DNA of 64,000 nt from Mesonia oceanica (GTDB lineage: Bacteria; Bacteroidota; Bacteroidia; Flavobacteriales; Flavobacteriaceae), in assembly GCF_902499555.1 (NCBI RefSeq), contig NZ_CABVMM010000005.1, positions 186,001 through 250,000 on the forward strand. Reading direction: 5' to 3'. The position numbers and the translations under genes were made by a program. Positions 8,501 through 15,473 of this stretch are shown in pieces. The notes under the pieces are model-generated. The model saw nothing but the letters and a program-made list of their open reading frames with translations. It made no database searches and was not told where the DNA came from. Position 1 is the stretch's first letter; each line of letters begins with the position of its first letter.

Positions 8501-10689
8501 AGGTTTCTTATGGACCTGATGCTAGTGATAAATACATTACCACCTATTTTGTCCGTGAAATGGAAGTAGACCTTTCAGAAATGACCGATATGGTTGAATT
8601 TGGAATCAGAAGGGATGATGGGGCCGTAGTGTATGTAAACGGTGAAGAAGTATTTAGGGACAATATGCCGGAAGGAGATATAGATTACCAGACCCATTCT
8701 GCAGAAATTATTAGCGGTTCAGATGAAATTAACTATCAAATTCATCAAGTACCGAAATCAGCATTTCAAGCTGGGGTAAATACCATTGCAGTTGAGGTGC
8801 ACAATCGTGACGGTCAAAGTTCTGATATGCGTTTTGATCTATACATTAAAAATGTGGAGGCCATAGATTTTGATTGTGATGAGCCGCGTATAGGTTGTTT
8901 TACTTCCATCGTACCAACCGCTCAAACGCCAAATTTAATTATTCCTTCAGACACCCATAGATTTCAATTGATCTTTAAGCAAGGAGATGCTTATTTGGAT
9001 GGTTCTGGGAACGTACCTGGTAATAACGACTTTACGGCTTATATCCCAATCGACGGAAGTAGTGAAAACGGATATTTATCGGTGAACCACGAAAACACAC
9101 CGGGGGGAGTTTCCATTGTCGATCTTCACTTAAATACCGATAATCATCTATGGGAAGTAGATTACAGTCAGCCGGTAGATCTCTATAATAATGTTTTAGC
9201 AACCACTACCAGAAACTGTTCCGGAGGGATTACCCCGTGGGGAACGGTAGTTACTGCAGAAGAATCTACCAATAATGGAGATGAAAATGGTGATGGTTAC
9301 CAAGACGTAGGCTGGTTAGTGGAAATTGATCCGGAAACTGCTCAAGTAATGGATTATGGTAATGGTCAAGAAAAGCTTTGGGCGATGGGAAGAATGAATC
9401 ACGAAAATGTGGTGATTTCCCCAGATGCCACTACTGCTTATTATGGTGAAGACGGGGGAACCCACTGTGTTTACAAATACGTGATGGATACACCGGGAGA
9501 TTTAACGTCAGGAACAGTTTACGTACTTAAGTTAGATTTACCATTGGTAGGCGATGAACCAACCTCTAGTACTGCTGAGTGGATCGAAGTACCTAACGAT
9601 ACGCAAGCTGAGCGTAATAATTTAAACACCACTGCTGCAACGCTAGGGGGAACCAATTTTAATGGAGTGGAAGATTGTGAAATTCATCCAACCACCGGTC
9701 AAATTTATTTCACTGCTAAAGGAAGAGGAAGAACGTATCGATTCACCGATAATGGTACAAATTCAGTAACCAATTTTGAAACCTTCTTAGGAGGAATGAA
9801 TTATGATATCGAAACTGCTGAGGGAACATTCTCAGAACCTTGGGGATATGGTAATGATAACCTTGCCTTTGATGACAAAGGAAACCTTTGGGTATTACAA
9901 GATGGGGGGAACAACTATATTTGGGTAGTTAGACCAGACCATACGCAAGCCAATCCTAAAGTTGAATTATTTGCTTCTATGCCCAATGGTTCTGAACCAA
10001 CAGGATTAACTTTTTCTCCAGATTTTAAATATGGTTTCTTTTCTGTACAACATCCAAGTGGAAATAACGAACCACAACAAGACGCAACGTTTAATGATGT
10101 TACCATCAATGCTTCTTCTACCGTAGTATTCTCTTTAAATGAAAACCTAGGAATACAAGCTCCGGTAACCGATTTTGTGGCAGATCAAGTACAAATTCAA
10201 CAAGGGGAAACAGTTACGTTTACCAATTTGAGTACCAATAATCCCGACACTTGGAACTGGACGTTTGAAGGTGGGGATCCGGCCACTTCCACAGAAGAAA
10301 ACCCAACGGTAACTTATACTGCTGATGGTCTGTTTAATGTGAAATTGGAAACATCTAACGTGGCAGGAAACAGTGAAATGGAAAAATCTGAATATATTCA
10401 AGTTGAAACTTTAAGTGTGGATAACGCTTTAAAAGGTAAGGTCGCAGTATATCCTAATCCAACTTCAGGGGAAGTTTATATTGAAGTGAAAGACGCTTCA
10501 ACAGAAAATATAAATGTTGAGGTATTCGATTTACTGGGAAGAAGGGTTAAAAAACTTTCCAATACAAAACTTGTAAATGGGAAGATAAACCTTAATCTAT
10601 CAGAATCCATTCAAGCTCATCAAATGTTGATTATTCAAGTAGATGTAGCTGGAAAATCTGGAAGATATAAAGTCTTAACAAACCAGTAA
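2590..10689 (+). CDS. Giant T9SS-secreted dual alkaline phosphatase (PhoD + PhoX) with LamG modules
   Basis: A 2699-residue exported protein. Order: signal peptide (1-23); Fn3-like PhoD leader (about 24-125); PhoD-type metallophosphatase (about 130-430) with C139, G-D181-A-T-Y184, D233-N234-H235 and D365-I-H367, the expected Fe/Ca ligand pattern; four LamG/concanavalin-like domains (starting near 458, 654, 1019 and 1384), the last three each followed by an unrecognised domain of about 130 residues to give a 364-365-residue repeat; two jelly-roll ligand-binding-like domains (about 1745-1917 and 1920-2090); a PhoX-type phosphatase (about 2096-2520) with N2166-H-E, N-C2210-SGG-TPWGT and R-x-x-H2271-E; a PKD domain (about 2524-2607); and a T9SS type A sorting domain (about 2618-2699, YPNP motif). 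Both catalytic units look intact. Inferred role: extracellular or cell-surface phosphomonoester/diester hydrolysis, with the LamG and jelly-roll domains binding polymers. A strong terminator follows. Confidence 0.9.
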   Translation: MKKNLLILSIWISLCMGFVAQAQITIPGDSIVYGPMFSPVYENSVRVWVLTKNDTGTGENLELSFTNNTTPETEITGTVFNSDTRLGYNLRSYEFTGLTEGDTYTTQLIANGTPVSNRITSITNGQNTLSDFEFLSGGCGRIYDITRCIDQPEAEFHVNGTPTMFNTMAEEGSDLMVWLGDATYLLGLQHAMGQCPDGVDDWANKDMAFDRYRFQRDYHDSLTVAMPQLAITDNHDLGPNEFDKNLPTIGEMREIFMDWWPNPEYLSTPEGQGLHSSYKYKDVEYFLTDNRSYRDNTHQHFGPDQLDWLKQGLLNSTATFKVIVSGTPVFYPIGGRNFSVSTQHDELFNFIQNNNINGVLAFSADIHQQKFLVTDGNTNYPLYDVLSGNINSDVGNGNFNTNYDSNHILQGVKQTYLRVNVYGEENDRRMKVEYVGNNGEAYFEEIIHEGLLTSQNEDAHNLALAFSNSIEDSSEFTHNITGSAYSFTANKDNEANQALAFSGETSLEIDAANSLEFHDKSFSLSYWINPSTLTEATILTNAANGNGVSFGLNESGNITFTNHQEGLTYESQYNIITGNWSYVTWKYDNIRRKLSLYYNGFLIQNWNDMMIDQESLGNITIGENYQGSLDELNLYSRLISEEEIMENADVETSRGEVLKLSGGQQLAIPGSVLNPVLDENFTIEFWAKLNADPGSNSKILSSNGRINGNSTGISFEYPDSKKLNVVVGNNSSGWNTLSEQGEAWNIGEWNHVAVSAIQNGSMKYYVNGDLVAEGSFGEYVPNDWGLGMGHSPYYGSEVNAELDELKVWERALTEEEIKAHMHYAITGSEEDLAIYYSFGETEEEASSVTSLGSVTYEMELDGATLASATSPVSNLAIEYQDVVSGKWSQNNDILNAGLSLPEEISAYNKNVIVGKQIENTLADLAEEELQYLAGGWKIDPINTPFATVKINLAEALGENFETVSNMAGQYFLIKGNTEDGFTSVADGNFDGQNVNFFNTNLEETVYYLAWAEADFVPGRGGAISLTGGHQVHIPSADMEALLAEDITIEFWVNVTQDPGNNDPLLSNHGRINNNTTGFSLEMPDNNSVSAVFGTNTGSWNAINSGESLNIGEWNHIAVTASPNQEIKLYVNGELKNSNAFGTYASNGTWDFALGKSLNYGGQTYAAMDEFRVWSKLKSQEEIVEQMHCKVEGEQEDLVFNFNFDQEDTGVLENEGSYENEITYTSAQIISATSPVSEINPEFPSLITGNWSIMNEDNNGLYLKNVITSYTENVVIGHHTSSEILELADEEDTFYVSGGWHINSLNIETTDLQVDLSKVFDNAEFVNASVAEYLLLKGDPTSNYEVLATGTEENGTVDFNNVDISLGNYYLAFVEDTEAAIALQGGALDLQNGHDVQLPKEGVNTALSGEFTIELWGRLDETAGGNTKLVGFSNFGGGEYGWEMEFLNNQTLQTITGKGPTGGWNSLNSNHVWNIGEWNHAAVTFVPNGEFKFYINGELVDSMNVGEFHPCVNNLAFGKNISNNSPTNSSIDEFRIWTTAKTQEEIKESMYLTIAEETTDLVYNYTFNQENSGYLVNSGSQTVEVQYNNSEIIPATGPIRDVEAPFRNQVTGHWSVMNDNGNGFYIGNEIEDYNSNVVVGKEEGEEVLPSLGSATTDILYLNSRWLIDPLFVENASVKVDLTKVFENLNNVDLIANEYYLLQGDPALEVNVIATGTKEANIVSFPEMEINSNEVYLAWKNIDEYPMGTFPIAQESIWKYNDNGEDLTSEEWTSITYNDEDWAFGNAILGYGDGIESTTLDYGSDSSNKYPTYYLRHRFEVEDLTDIGSLVFKTMKDDGVVVYVNGEEAFRLNMPEGAIDYNTYALEAIGGADEEIWHEVETENLLQVGENVIAVELHQGSAGSSDLRFDMEVDYNLPPIPASAYPLVKESEWNYLDTGISLDEEAWNETGFDYTDWNRGFGTLGYGDPVITEVSYGPDASDKYITTYFVREMEVDLSEMTDMVEFGIRRDDGAVVYVNGEEVFRDNMPEGDIDYQTHSAEIISGSDEINYQIHQVPKSAFQAGVNTIAVEVHNRDGQSSDMRFDLYIKNVEAIDFDCDEPRIGCFTSIVPTAQTPNLIIPSDTHRFQLIFKQGDAYLDGSGNVPGNNDFTAYIPIDGSSENGYLSVNHENTPGGVSIVDLHLNTDNHLWEVDYSQPVDLYNNVLATTTRNCSGGITPWGTVVTAEESTNNGDENGDGYQDVGWLVEIDPETAQVMDYGNGQEKLWAMGRMNHENVVISPDATTAYYGEDGGTHCVYKYVMDTPGDLTSGTVYVLKLDLPLVGDEPTSSTAEWIEVPNDTQAERNNLNTTAATLGGTNFNGVEDCEIHPTTGQIYFTAKGRGRTYRFTDNGTNSVTNFETFLGGMNYDIETAEGTFSEPWGYGNDNLAFDDKGNLWVLQDGGNNYIWVVRPDHTQANPKVELFASMPNGSEPTGLTFSPDFKYGFFSVQHPSGNNEPQQDATFNDVTINASSTVVFSLNENLGIQAPVTDFVADQVQIQQGETVTFTNLSTNNPDTWNWTFEGGDPATSTEENPTVTYTADGLFNVKLETSNVAGNSEMEKSEYIQVETLSVDNALKGKVAVYPNPTSGEVYIEVKDASTENINVEVFDLLGRRVKKLSNTKLVNGKINLNLSESIQAHQMLIIQVDVAGKSGRYKVLTNQ
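4549..7833 (+). repeat. Three tandem 364-365-residue modules (LamG + unknown domain) inside the giant gene
   Basis: The conserved Trp codon of the LamG core (motif I-E-F/L-W) lies at 4645, 5740 and 6832, giving spacings of 1095 and 1092 nt. Each module starts with a GG-x-Q/H-x-(A/V)-x-I/LP stretch and ends with a TGxWS...(N)VVIG...GGW...ID/NS partner domain. Residues have diverged widely while length is almost exactly kept. Confidence 0.85.
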
Positions 10690-10774
10690 GATTGATAATA
10701 ATAATTTAAAAAAGAGACCGGTAAAGTTTTTACCGGTCTTTTTTATTTTTGAAAGCATGAGAAAATTCAAGTAT
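10633..10774 (+). repeat. 142-bp direct repeat, copy 2 (partner at 1-142)
   Basis: Spans the last 18 codons of the giant phosphatase gene, its terminator and the first six codons of the LRR gene. It matches 1-142 at 138 of 142 positions without indels. Similarity ends at 10774, inside codon 6 of the LRR gene. Confidence 0.95.
10715..10739 (+). terminator. Rho-independent terminator of the giant phosphatase gene
   Basis: An 11-bp perfect stem (AGACCGGTAAA/TTTACCGGTCT) with a GTT loop and a T-run. A TATTTTTG box (10744-10751) lies right after it, 5 nt before the LRR start codon. It could be a -7 element giving a nearly leaderless LRR transcript. Confidence 0.9.
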
Positions 10775-11680
10775 TATACCTTATTCACAATTTTTATTTT
10801 AACGATAAGTTTAGTAGGTAGTGTTCAAGCGCAAATCCCTAATCCTATTGAAAACTCTATTTATTATTCGGTAGAAGAAGCTTTACAAGCAAAGTCTGCC
10901 AGACAACTCAATCTTCGCGATCAGCATTTATTTTTTGTTCCTAGTGAACTGCAAAATCTGAAGGAGTTAGAATTTCTCAACCTAATGCGGAATAACATTT
11001 CCAAATGGGATGGAGAAATTTTCAAACTGAAAAATTTAAACCATCTGAATTTAAAACTCAATTCACTTACTTATATTCCTAGCAAAATTGAAAAATTAGA
11101 TAAATTACAAAGCCTTGACTTAGGCAGTAATAATATTGCTGTAATCCCTTCAGAAATTGAAAAGCTATCACAGCTTAAAAACCTTCACCTTTCCCTTAAT
11201 TTGCTAATATCTATTCCTTCCCAATTAGGGAATTGTGAAAATCTAGAAGTATTGGAGTTAGACAATAACCAGCTTAGTTACCTTCCCTCGGAAATAAGCC
11301 AATTGAAAAACCTAAGCTTGTTGCATTTAGGTTTCAACCAGTTTAATGAATTGGATGGGAGTTGGCTAGCCTTACCCCATTTAAAAGAGTTAAATTTAGA
11401 ACATAACCAGCTTAAAGAATTACCTGTACAAATTTCAAAGCTGAAAAGTCTAGAATCTTTAATCTTAAATAATAATGAGTTAACGACTTTACCCGAAGAA
11501 CTTACGGAAATCTCAACTTTGCAAATGTTGATAGTTTCTAACAACAATCTCTCTCAATTACCGAACGAGCTTGAAAAGTTAAAGAATTTAAAAACCTTAA
11601 TCGCTTTAAACAATAACTTTTCTCAAGCAGAAAAAACTAGGATTAAAAAAGAACTTCCTAACTGTAAAGTTTATCTTTAG
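10757..11680 (+). CDS. Secreted leucine-rich-repeat protein
   Basis: 307 residues. A signal peptide ends at VQAQ near residue 26. From about residue 70 there are ten 23-residue LRR units of the form LxxLxxLxLxxNxLxxLPxxIxx, typical of bacterial and plant-type LRRs that form a curved binding surface. No enzymatic domain, lipobox or T9SS sorting domain is visible, so it is probably periplasmic or loosely surface-associated. It follows the phosphatase terminator by only 17 nt. Its first six codons are duplicated at 125-142 in the chimeric ORF. The binding partner is unknown. Confidence 0.85.
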   Translation: MRKFKYYTLFTIFILTISLVGSVQAQIPNPIENSIYYSVEEALQAKSARQLNLRDQHLFFVPSELQNLKELEFLNLMRNNISKWDGEIFKLKNLNHLNLKLNSLTYIPSKIEKLDKLQSLDLGSNNIAVIPSEIEKLSQLKNLHLSLNLLISIPSQLGNCENLEVLELDNNQLSYLPSEISQLKNLSLLHLGFNQFNELDGSWLALPHLKELNLEHNQLKELPVQISKLKSLESLILNNNELTTLPEELTEISTLQMLIVSNNNLSQLPNELEKLKNLKTLIALNNNFSQAEKTRIKKELPNCKVYL

Positions 11681-11830
11681 GTTTTTGGTTTGTATGACCT
11701 TGATTTAATTGAAACTTTGGAGTAGCTTAATATTTTTTAGTTGCTTTTTATAAAACTTTACTGTCTTTTTATTAATAGTCGGTCGGTTCTATTACAAAGC
11801 CTCATTTAACTAACGCTGAACAGTTGAATT

Positions 11831-12913
11831 TTAAATACTGTCTCTGGTTGTACTATTTTTAAGTAACTCACTCAATTTCTCGATAGAAGTTTTTTTCAAT
11901 TTCATAATGTAACGATTCTTTTCACCTAAATTAATGAGTTGTGATTTTAGTTCGTTTTCAGAAGTAAGTTGTACTATTAGCAACTGAGTTTTTCCTTTTA
12001 TAGGAATTTTTTCTAAAGTTATTTCAGCTTTAGCCTCTCGAAAATTATAATTTAAAAAAGAATTGAGTTCTTTGTAAAGTATATAAACAGAAAAATAATC
12101 GGTAAGTCTTTGGTTTGATAATGTTACATTTTTTAAAAAATCTGGTTCTGTTAAGCGATCAATATTAATCCATTTTAATTGTTGTAAATTAATTTTCGCA
12201 GGATCAATAATGGGGTTATAAATGGAATTAGTATCTTGAGAATCAATAGCAATATCAGCAATCGAAAACGATTTATTCAACTCTAAATAATAGTCCAAGG
12301 AGTCTTTAGGGACTTTAATCCTTATATACTTATCTATACCATATGTTTTTACAAATTGATAATCTAAGATAGTAGTATCTACTAATGTGGTATCTTTTTC
12401 CCATTTCACAATACCTTTTTTATTTCTTTCACCATAATAAATATCATTATTCACGATTCTATCATCGGGAAAAATAACTTGTATATTTTTGCCTTTTTTT
12501 AATTTAATATCGCTGCCATCATCAGATTTTACTTTTATACGAATTACTCCAGAAGTTTCTAATAATCTTCCATCTTTCGTTTGTGTAGATATTTGGCGAG
12601 CTACCAAATCTTTAAAATCATAATACTCTTCTAATATAAAAGTAAGCAGATTGGTAGCACCAACATCAAGATTATCTCGATTAAAATAAATCAGTGTTCC
12701 TTTTTTTCCTACAAGAAGACTGTCTTTTGTTAAATTTAATTGAAATTCCTGAGTTTCGACTTCATTAAAAGAAGCTAATGGATTTTGAAGTGATTTTATA
12801 TTATTTTCAATCTCTATATTTTTTTTCAAAGAGGTGGTGTTCGCTGGTTTTTCATCTTCAATACAGGAAAGTAAAAATAGAAAACCTGTTAGGCATAGTA
12901 ATGATTTTTTCAT
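11831..12913 (-). CDS. Lipoprotein of unknown function
   Basis: 360 residues. The N-terminus is a lipoprotein signal with a lipobox LLSC near residue 17, followed by I-E-D-E-K. An acidic stretch after the lipidated cysteine is the known Bacteroidota lipoprotein export signal, so surface exposure is plausible. The rest is rich in beta-strand-like alternation and Lys/Asp/Asn, and I recognise no family. The gene stands alone: the LRR gene converges from the left, and tRNA-His on the same strand lies 132 nt upstream behind its own terminator. Confidence 0.7.
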   Translation of the reverse strand: MKKSLLCLTGFLFLLSCIEDEKPANTTSLKKNIEIENNIKSLQNPLASFNEVETQEFQLNLTKDSLLVGKKGTLIYFNRDNLDVGATNLLTFILEEYYDFKDLVARQISTQTKDGRLLETSGVIRIKVKSDDGSDIKLKKGKNIQVIFPDDRIVNNDIYYGERNKKGIVKWEKDTTLVDTTILDYQFVKTYGIDKYIRIKVPKDSLDYYLELNKSFSIADIAIDSQDTNSIYNPIIDPAKINLQQLKWINIDRLTEPDFLKNVTLSNQRLTDYFSVYILYKELNSFLNYNFREAKAEITLEKIPIKGKTQLLIVQLTSENELKSQLINLGEKNRYIMKLKKTSIEKLSELLKNSTTRDSI

Positions 12914-13008
12914 AATAGATAAATTAGTTATGAAAGTTCATTTTCAATGATAGTGCCAAAATTATTTAAGCAGACTTCGGTTATTGTCAGTGAAATCTAG
13001 CTATAAAA

Positions 13009-13038
13009 AAAGTCCCAACCAATAAAGGAAGGGACTTT
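13009..13038 (-). terminator. Terminator downstream of tRNA-His
   Basis: On the minus strand AAAGTCCC pairs with GGGACTTT across a 14-nt loop, followed by a T-run. It lies 7 nt beyond the 3' end of the tRNA. Confidence 0.8.
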
Positions 13039-13045
13039 AAAAAAG

Positions 13046-13120
13046 GGTGGAAGATCGGTTTCGAACCGACGACCTCCTGAACCACAATCAGGCGCTCTAA
13101 CCAGCTGAGCTACAACCACC
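13046..13120 (-). tRNA. tRNA-His (GTG) with two acceptor-stem mismatches
   Basis: The minus strand folds into a tRNA with D-arm (GCTC...GAGC), anticodon stem CCTGA/TCAGG around loop TTGTGGT (anticodon GTG) and T-arm GTCGG/CCGAT around TTCGAAA. G-1 is encoded opposite C73, the histidine identity pair. CCA is not encoded. In the acceptor stem, pairs 5:68 and 6:67 are both T-T, where most tRNA-His would have complementary bases. All other acceptor pairs are normal. Confidence 0.9.
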
Positions 13121-13210
13121 ATTTGTTTGAAGAACTTTTGCTAAGCATCACCTAGCAAATGCGGATGCAAATTTAGTTGAATTCCTCAATTTTGCAAAAC
13201 ATTTTTTCAA

Positions 13211-13927
13211 TTAAATTAAATCAAAAATAGAATCCACTGCAGGACAGCGTTCTACAGTAAAACCTTCTGCATAATCTACACCAATAAGCCTACCTAAATT
13301 CCGTGCCCGGTAAGTAACACTATCTAAAAAGTTGTCGCTAGAGATAGGGGTGGAGGGCTCTTTATTCTCGGGATCAAAAAATTGAGACTGGTACGCTTTT
13401 ACCGCTTCTACTTTTTTATCCATAAATCCACTAATATCTACTGCGATATCCGGTTGTAAATCTTTCCATTGAATATAGTGATATACAAATTTAGGCCGCC
13501 AAGCCTTTTGCTTATTTTCATCACAATAAGTTTCAATTTTGCGTAAACCACTTAAAAAGCAAGCGTCGCTAACTAGTTTACTACCTTTGGGATGATCAAT
13601 ATGTCTATCATCGATGGCATTACACAAAACAATTTCCGGTTTATACTTCCTAATAACTTTAATGATTTCTAATTGATGAGAAGTATTATTAATAAAAAAA
13701 GCATCACTAAACTCAAGGTTTTTACGCAAGGAAACCCCTAAAACTTCTGCTGCTTTTTTAGCTTCTTGATCTCTGATTTCTGCACTTCCGCGGGTTCCTA
13801 ATTCACCTCGGGTTAAATCTAAAATACCTACTTTTTTACCGTTGGCAATTTCTTTGGCTATAGTTCCTGCACAACTTAATTCAACATCATCAGGATGCGC
13901 ACCTACAGCTAAAATATCTAATTTCAT
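13211..13927 (-). CDS. bshB1: Bacillithiol biosynthesis deacetylase BshB1
   Basis: 238 residues, LmbE/PIG-L family. The zinc site starts with G-A-H11-P-D13-D14-V-E and continues with a downstream HIDHPKG histidine. BshB1 removes the acetyl group from GlcNAc-malate to give GlcN-malate, the second step of bacillithiol synthesis in the cytoplasm. Length and the QSQFFDP and ARxxGRLIGVxYAEGF segments fit this subfamily well. It lies 64 nt from the NhaC gene on the same strand and could be co-transcribed with it. bshA and bshC are not in the window. Confidence 0.9.
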   Translation of the reverse strand: MKLDILAVGAHPDDVELSCAGTIAKEIANGKKVGILDLTRGELGTRGSAEIRDQEAKKAAEVLGVSLRKNLEFSDAFFINNTSHQLEIIKVIRKYKPEIVLCNAIDDRHIDHPKGSKLVSDACFLSGLRKIETYCDENKQKAWRPKFVYHYIQWKDLQPDIAVDISGFMDKKVEAVKAYQSQFFDPENKEPSTPISSDNFLDSVTYRARNLGRLIGVDYAEGFTVERCPAVDSIFDLI

Positions 13928-13991
13928 TTTTGTTGATTTGTATGGTTTGCAAAGATAAGAAGTCTGTTGCTAAACCAAGTTTATAGATATC

Positions 13992-15473
13992 TTAAACTTG
14001 GGCAACATCAGCATCTTTTTGAGTTAAATGCTTAATTTTAATATGGAAAGCTGCAAAAAGTAAAGTGGTAAAAGGGCTCAAGTAGTTAAAAATAGCATAC
14101 ATTAAATAACTCGCTACGGGAACACCTAAAACCCCGCTATGATAGGCTCCGCAAGTATTCCAAGGGACTAAAACCGAAGTTACAGTAGCAGAGTCTTCTA
14201 AAGACCTACTTAAATTTTCAGGAGCTAAGCCTTTATCCCTATAAGCTTGAGAAAACATTTTGCCTGGAACTACAATAGCTAAATATTGATCGGACGCAGT
14301 TAAGTTTAATGCTAAACAACTGGCGACGGTACTGGCAAATAGCCCAAACGTGGTATGAAACAGGTTGAGTAAAGCTTGACTTATTCTTGCCAAAGCACCA
14401 ATGGCTTCCATAATTCCACCAAAAACCATCGCACAGATAATTAACCAAATAGTACCGAGCATTCCCTGCATTCCTCCTGAAGAAAATAAATCGTTGAGTA
14501 CTTTGTTATCGGTTTCTATAGCGGTTTCTATCGTAATGGAATTCATAATTCCCTGGTAAGCAGTATTAAAGTTTAATTGTTCGCTTCCGCCTAATAAAGC
14601 AACTAATTCAGGTTGAAAGATTAAGGCTGCAACCGCAGCTAAAAGTGTACCTAAAAGCAAGGCTATAAGCGGTGGAGTCTTTTTTACAATTAGAATAATA
14701 ACAAGTGTAGGTACCACAAACAACCAAGGCGTTACATAAAATGTTTTTTCAATTGAATTCAAAATTCCTTCAGTATTTGCTGTCCCTGAAGCGTCTAAAT
14801 TAAGACCAATAATAATGAAGACAATAAGGGTAACTAAGATGGTGGGTACAGTAGTAATTGTCATATACCTAATATGGGTAAACAAATCGGTTCCCGCCAT
14901 CGCAGGAGCTAAATTGGTAGTATCACTTAACGGCGACATTTTATCACCAAAATAGGCTCCGGAAAGGATGGCTCCCGCAGTCATTCCGGTGGAAATATCC
15001 AAGGCATCGGCAATTCCTATTAAGGCAATCCCCACAGTAGCAGAGGTAGTCCAGCTACTTCCGGTAGCTACAGAAATTACCGAACATATAATCACGCAAG
15101 CTGCTAGGAAAATAGTAGGGTTGAGCACCTGAAGTCCGTAATAAATCATGGTGGGTATAATTCCACTGATTAACCAAGTCCCGGCAAGCGCACCTACCAT
15201 TAATAAGATAAGAATAGCTCCTGTAGTAGATTGAATGTTATGGGCCACTTTATCAATCATTTTATCAAAAGAGACTTTATTAAAAGCACCAACAAGTGCA
15301 GCGACGGCACCACCCATTAATAAAATAAACTGATTGGAACCTCCTAATGCATCCTCTCCAAAAATAAATACGTTATAGGCTAGCATTCCTATTAAAGCAA
15401 TAACCGGGATCAATGCTTCCCAAATGCTTAATTCTTTATTTTGGCTAACAATTTCATTAGAAGTATCTTGCAT
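13992..15473 (-). CDS. nhaC: NhaC-family Na+/H+ antiporter
   Basis: 493 residues with about eleven hydrophobic membrane segments. Family signatures include the ATGSSWTTSATVGIA stretch (near residue 136), GAYFGDKMSPLSDTTNLA, and a C-terminal SLEDSATVTSVLVPWNTCGAY block. NhaC proteins exchange Na+ for protons, or malate/lactate pairs in relatives, at the inner membrane. Loss of sodium or alkaline stress protection is the likely role in a marine bacterium. The exact substrate cannot be told from sequence alone. Confidence 0.88.
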   Translation of the reverse strand: MQDTSNEIVSQNKELSIWEALIPVIALIGMLAYNVFIFGEDALGGSNQFILLMGGAVAALVGAFNKVSFDKMIDKVAHNIQSTTGAILILLMVGALAGTWLISGIIPTMIYYGLQVLNPTIFLAACVIICSVISVATGSSWTTSATVGIALIGIADALDISTGMTAGAILSGAYFGDKMSPLSDTTNLAPAMAGTDLFTHIRYMTITTVPTILVTLIVFIIIGLNLDASGTANTEGILNSIEKTFYVTPWLFVVPTLVIILIVKKTPPLIALLLGTLLAAVAALIFQPELVALLGGSEQLNFNTAYQGIMNSITIETAIETDNKVLNDLFSSGGMQGMLGTIWLIICAMVFGGIMEAIGALARISQALLNLFHTTFGLFASTVASCLALNLTASDQYLAIVVPGKMFSQAYRDKGLAPENLSRSLEDSATVTSVLVPWNTCGAYHSGVLGVPVASYLMYAIFNYLSPFTTLLFAAFHIKIKHLTQKDADVAQV

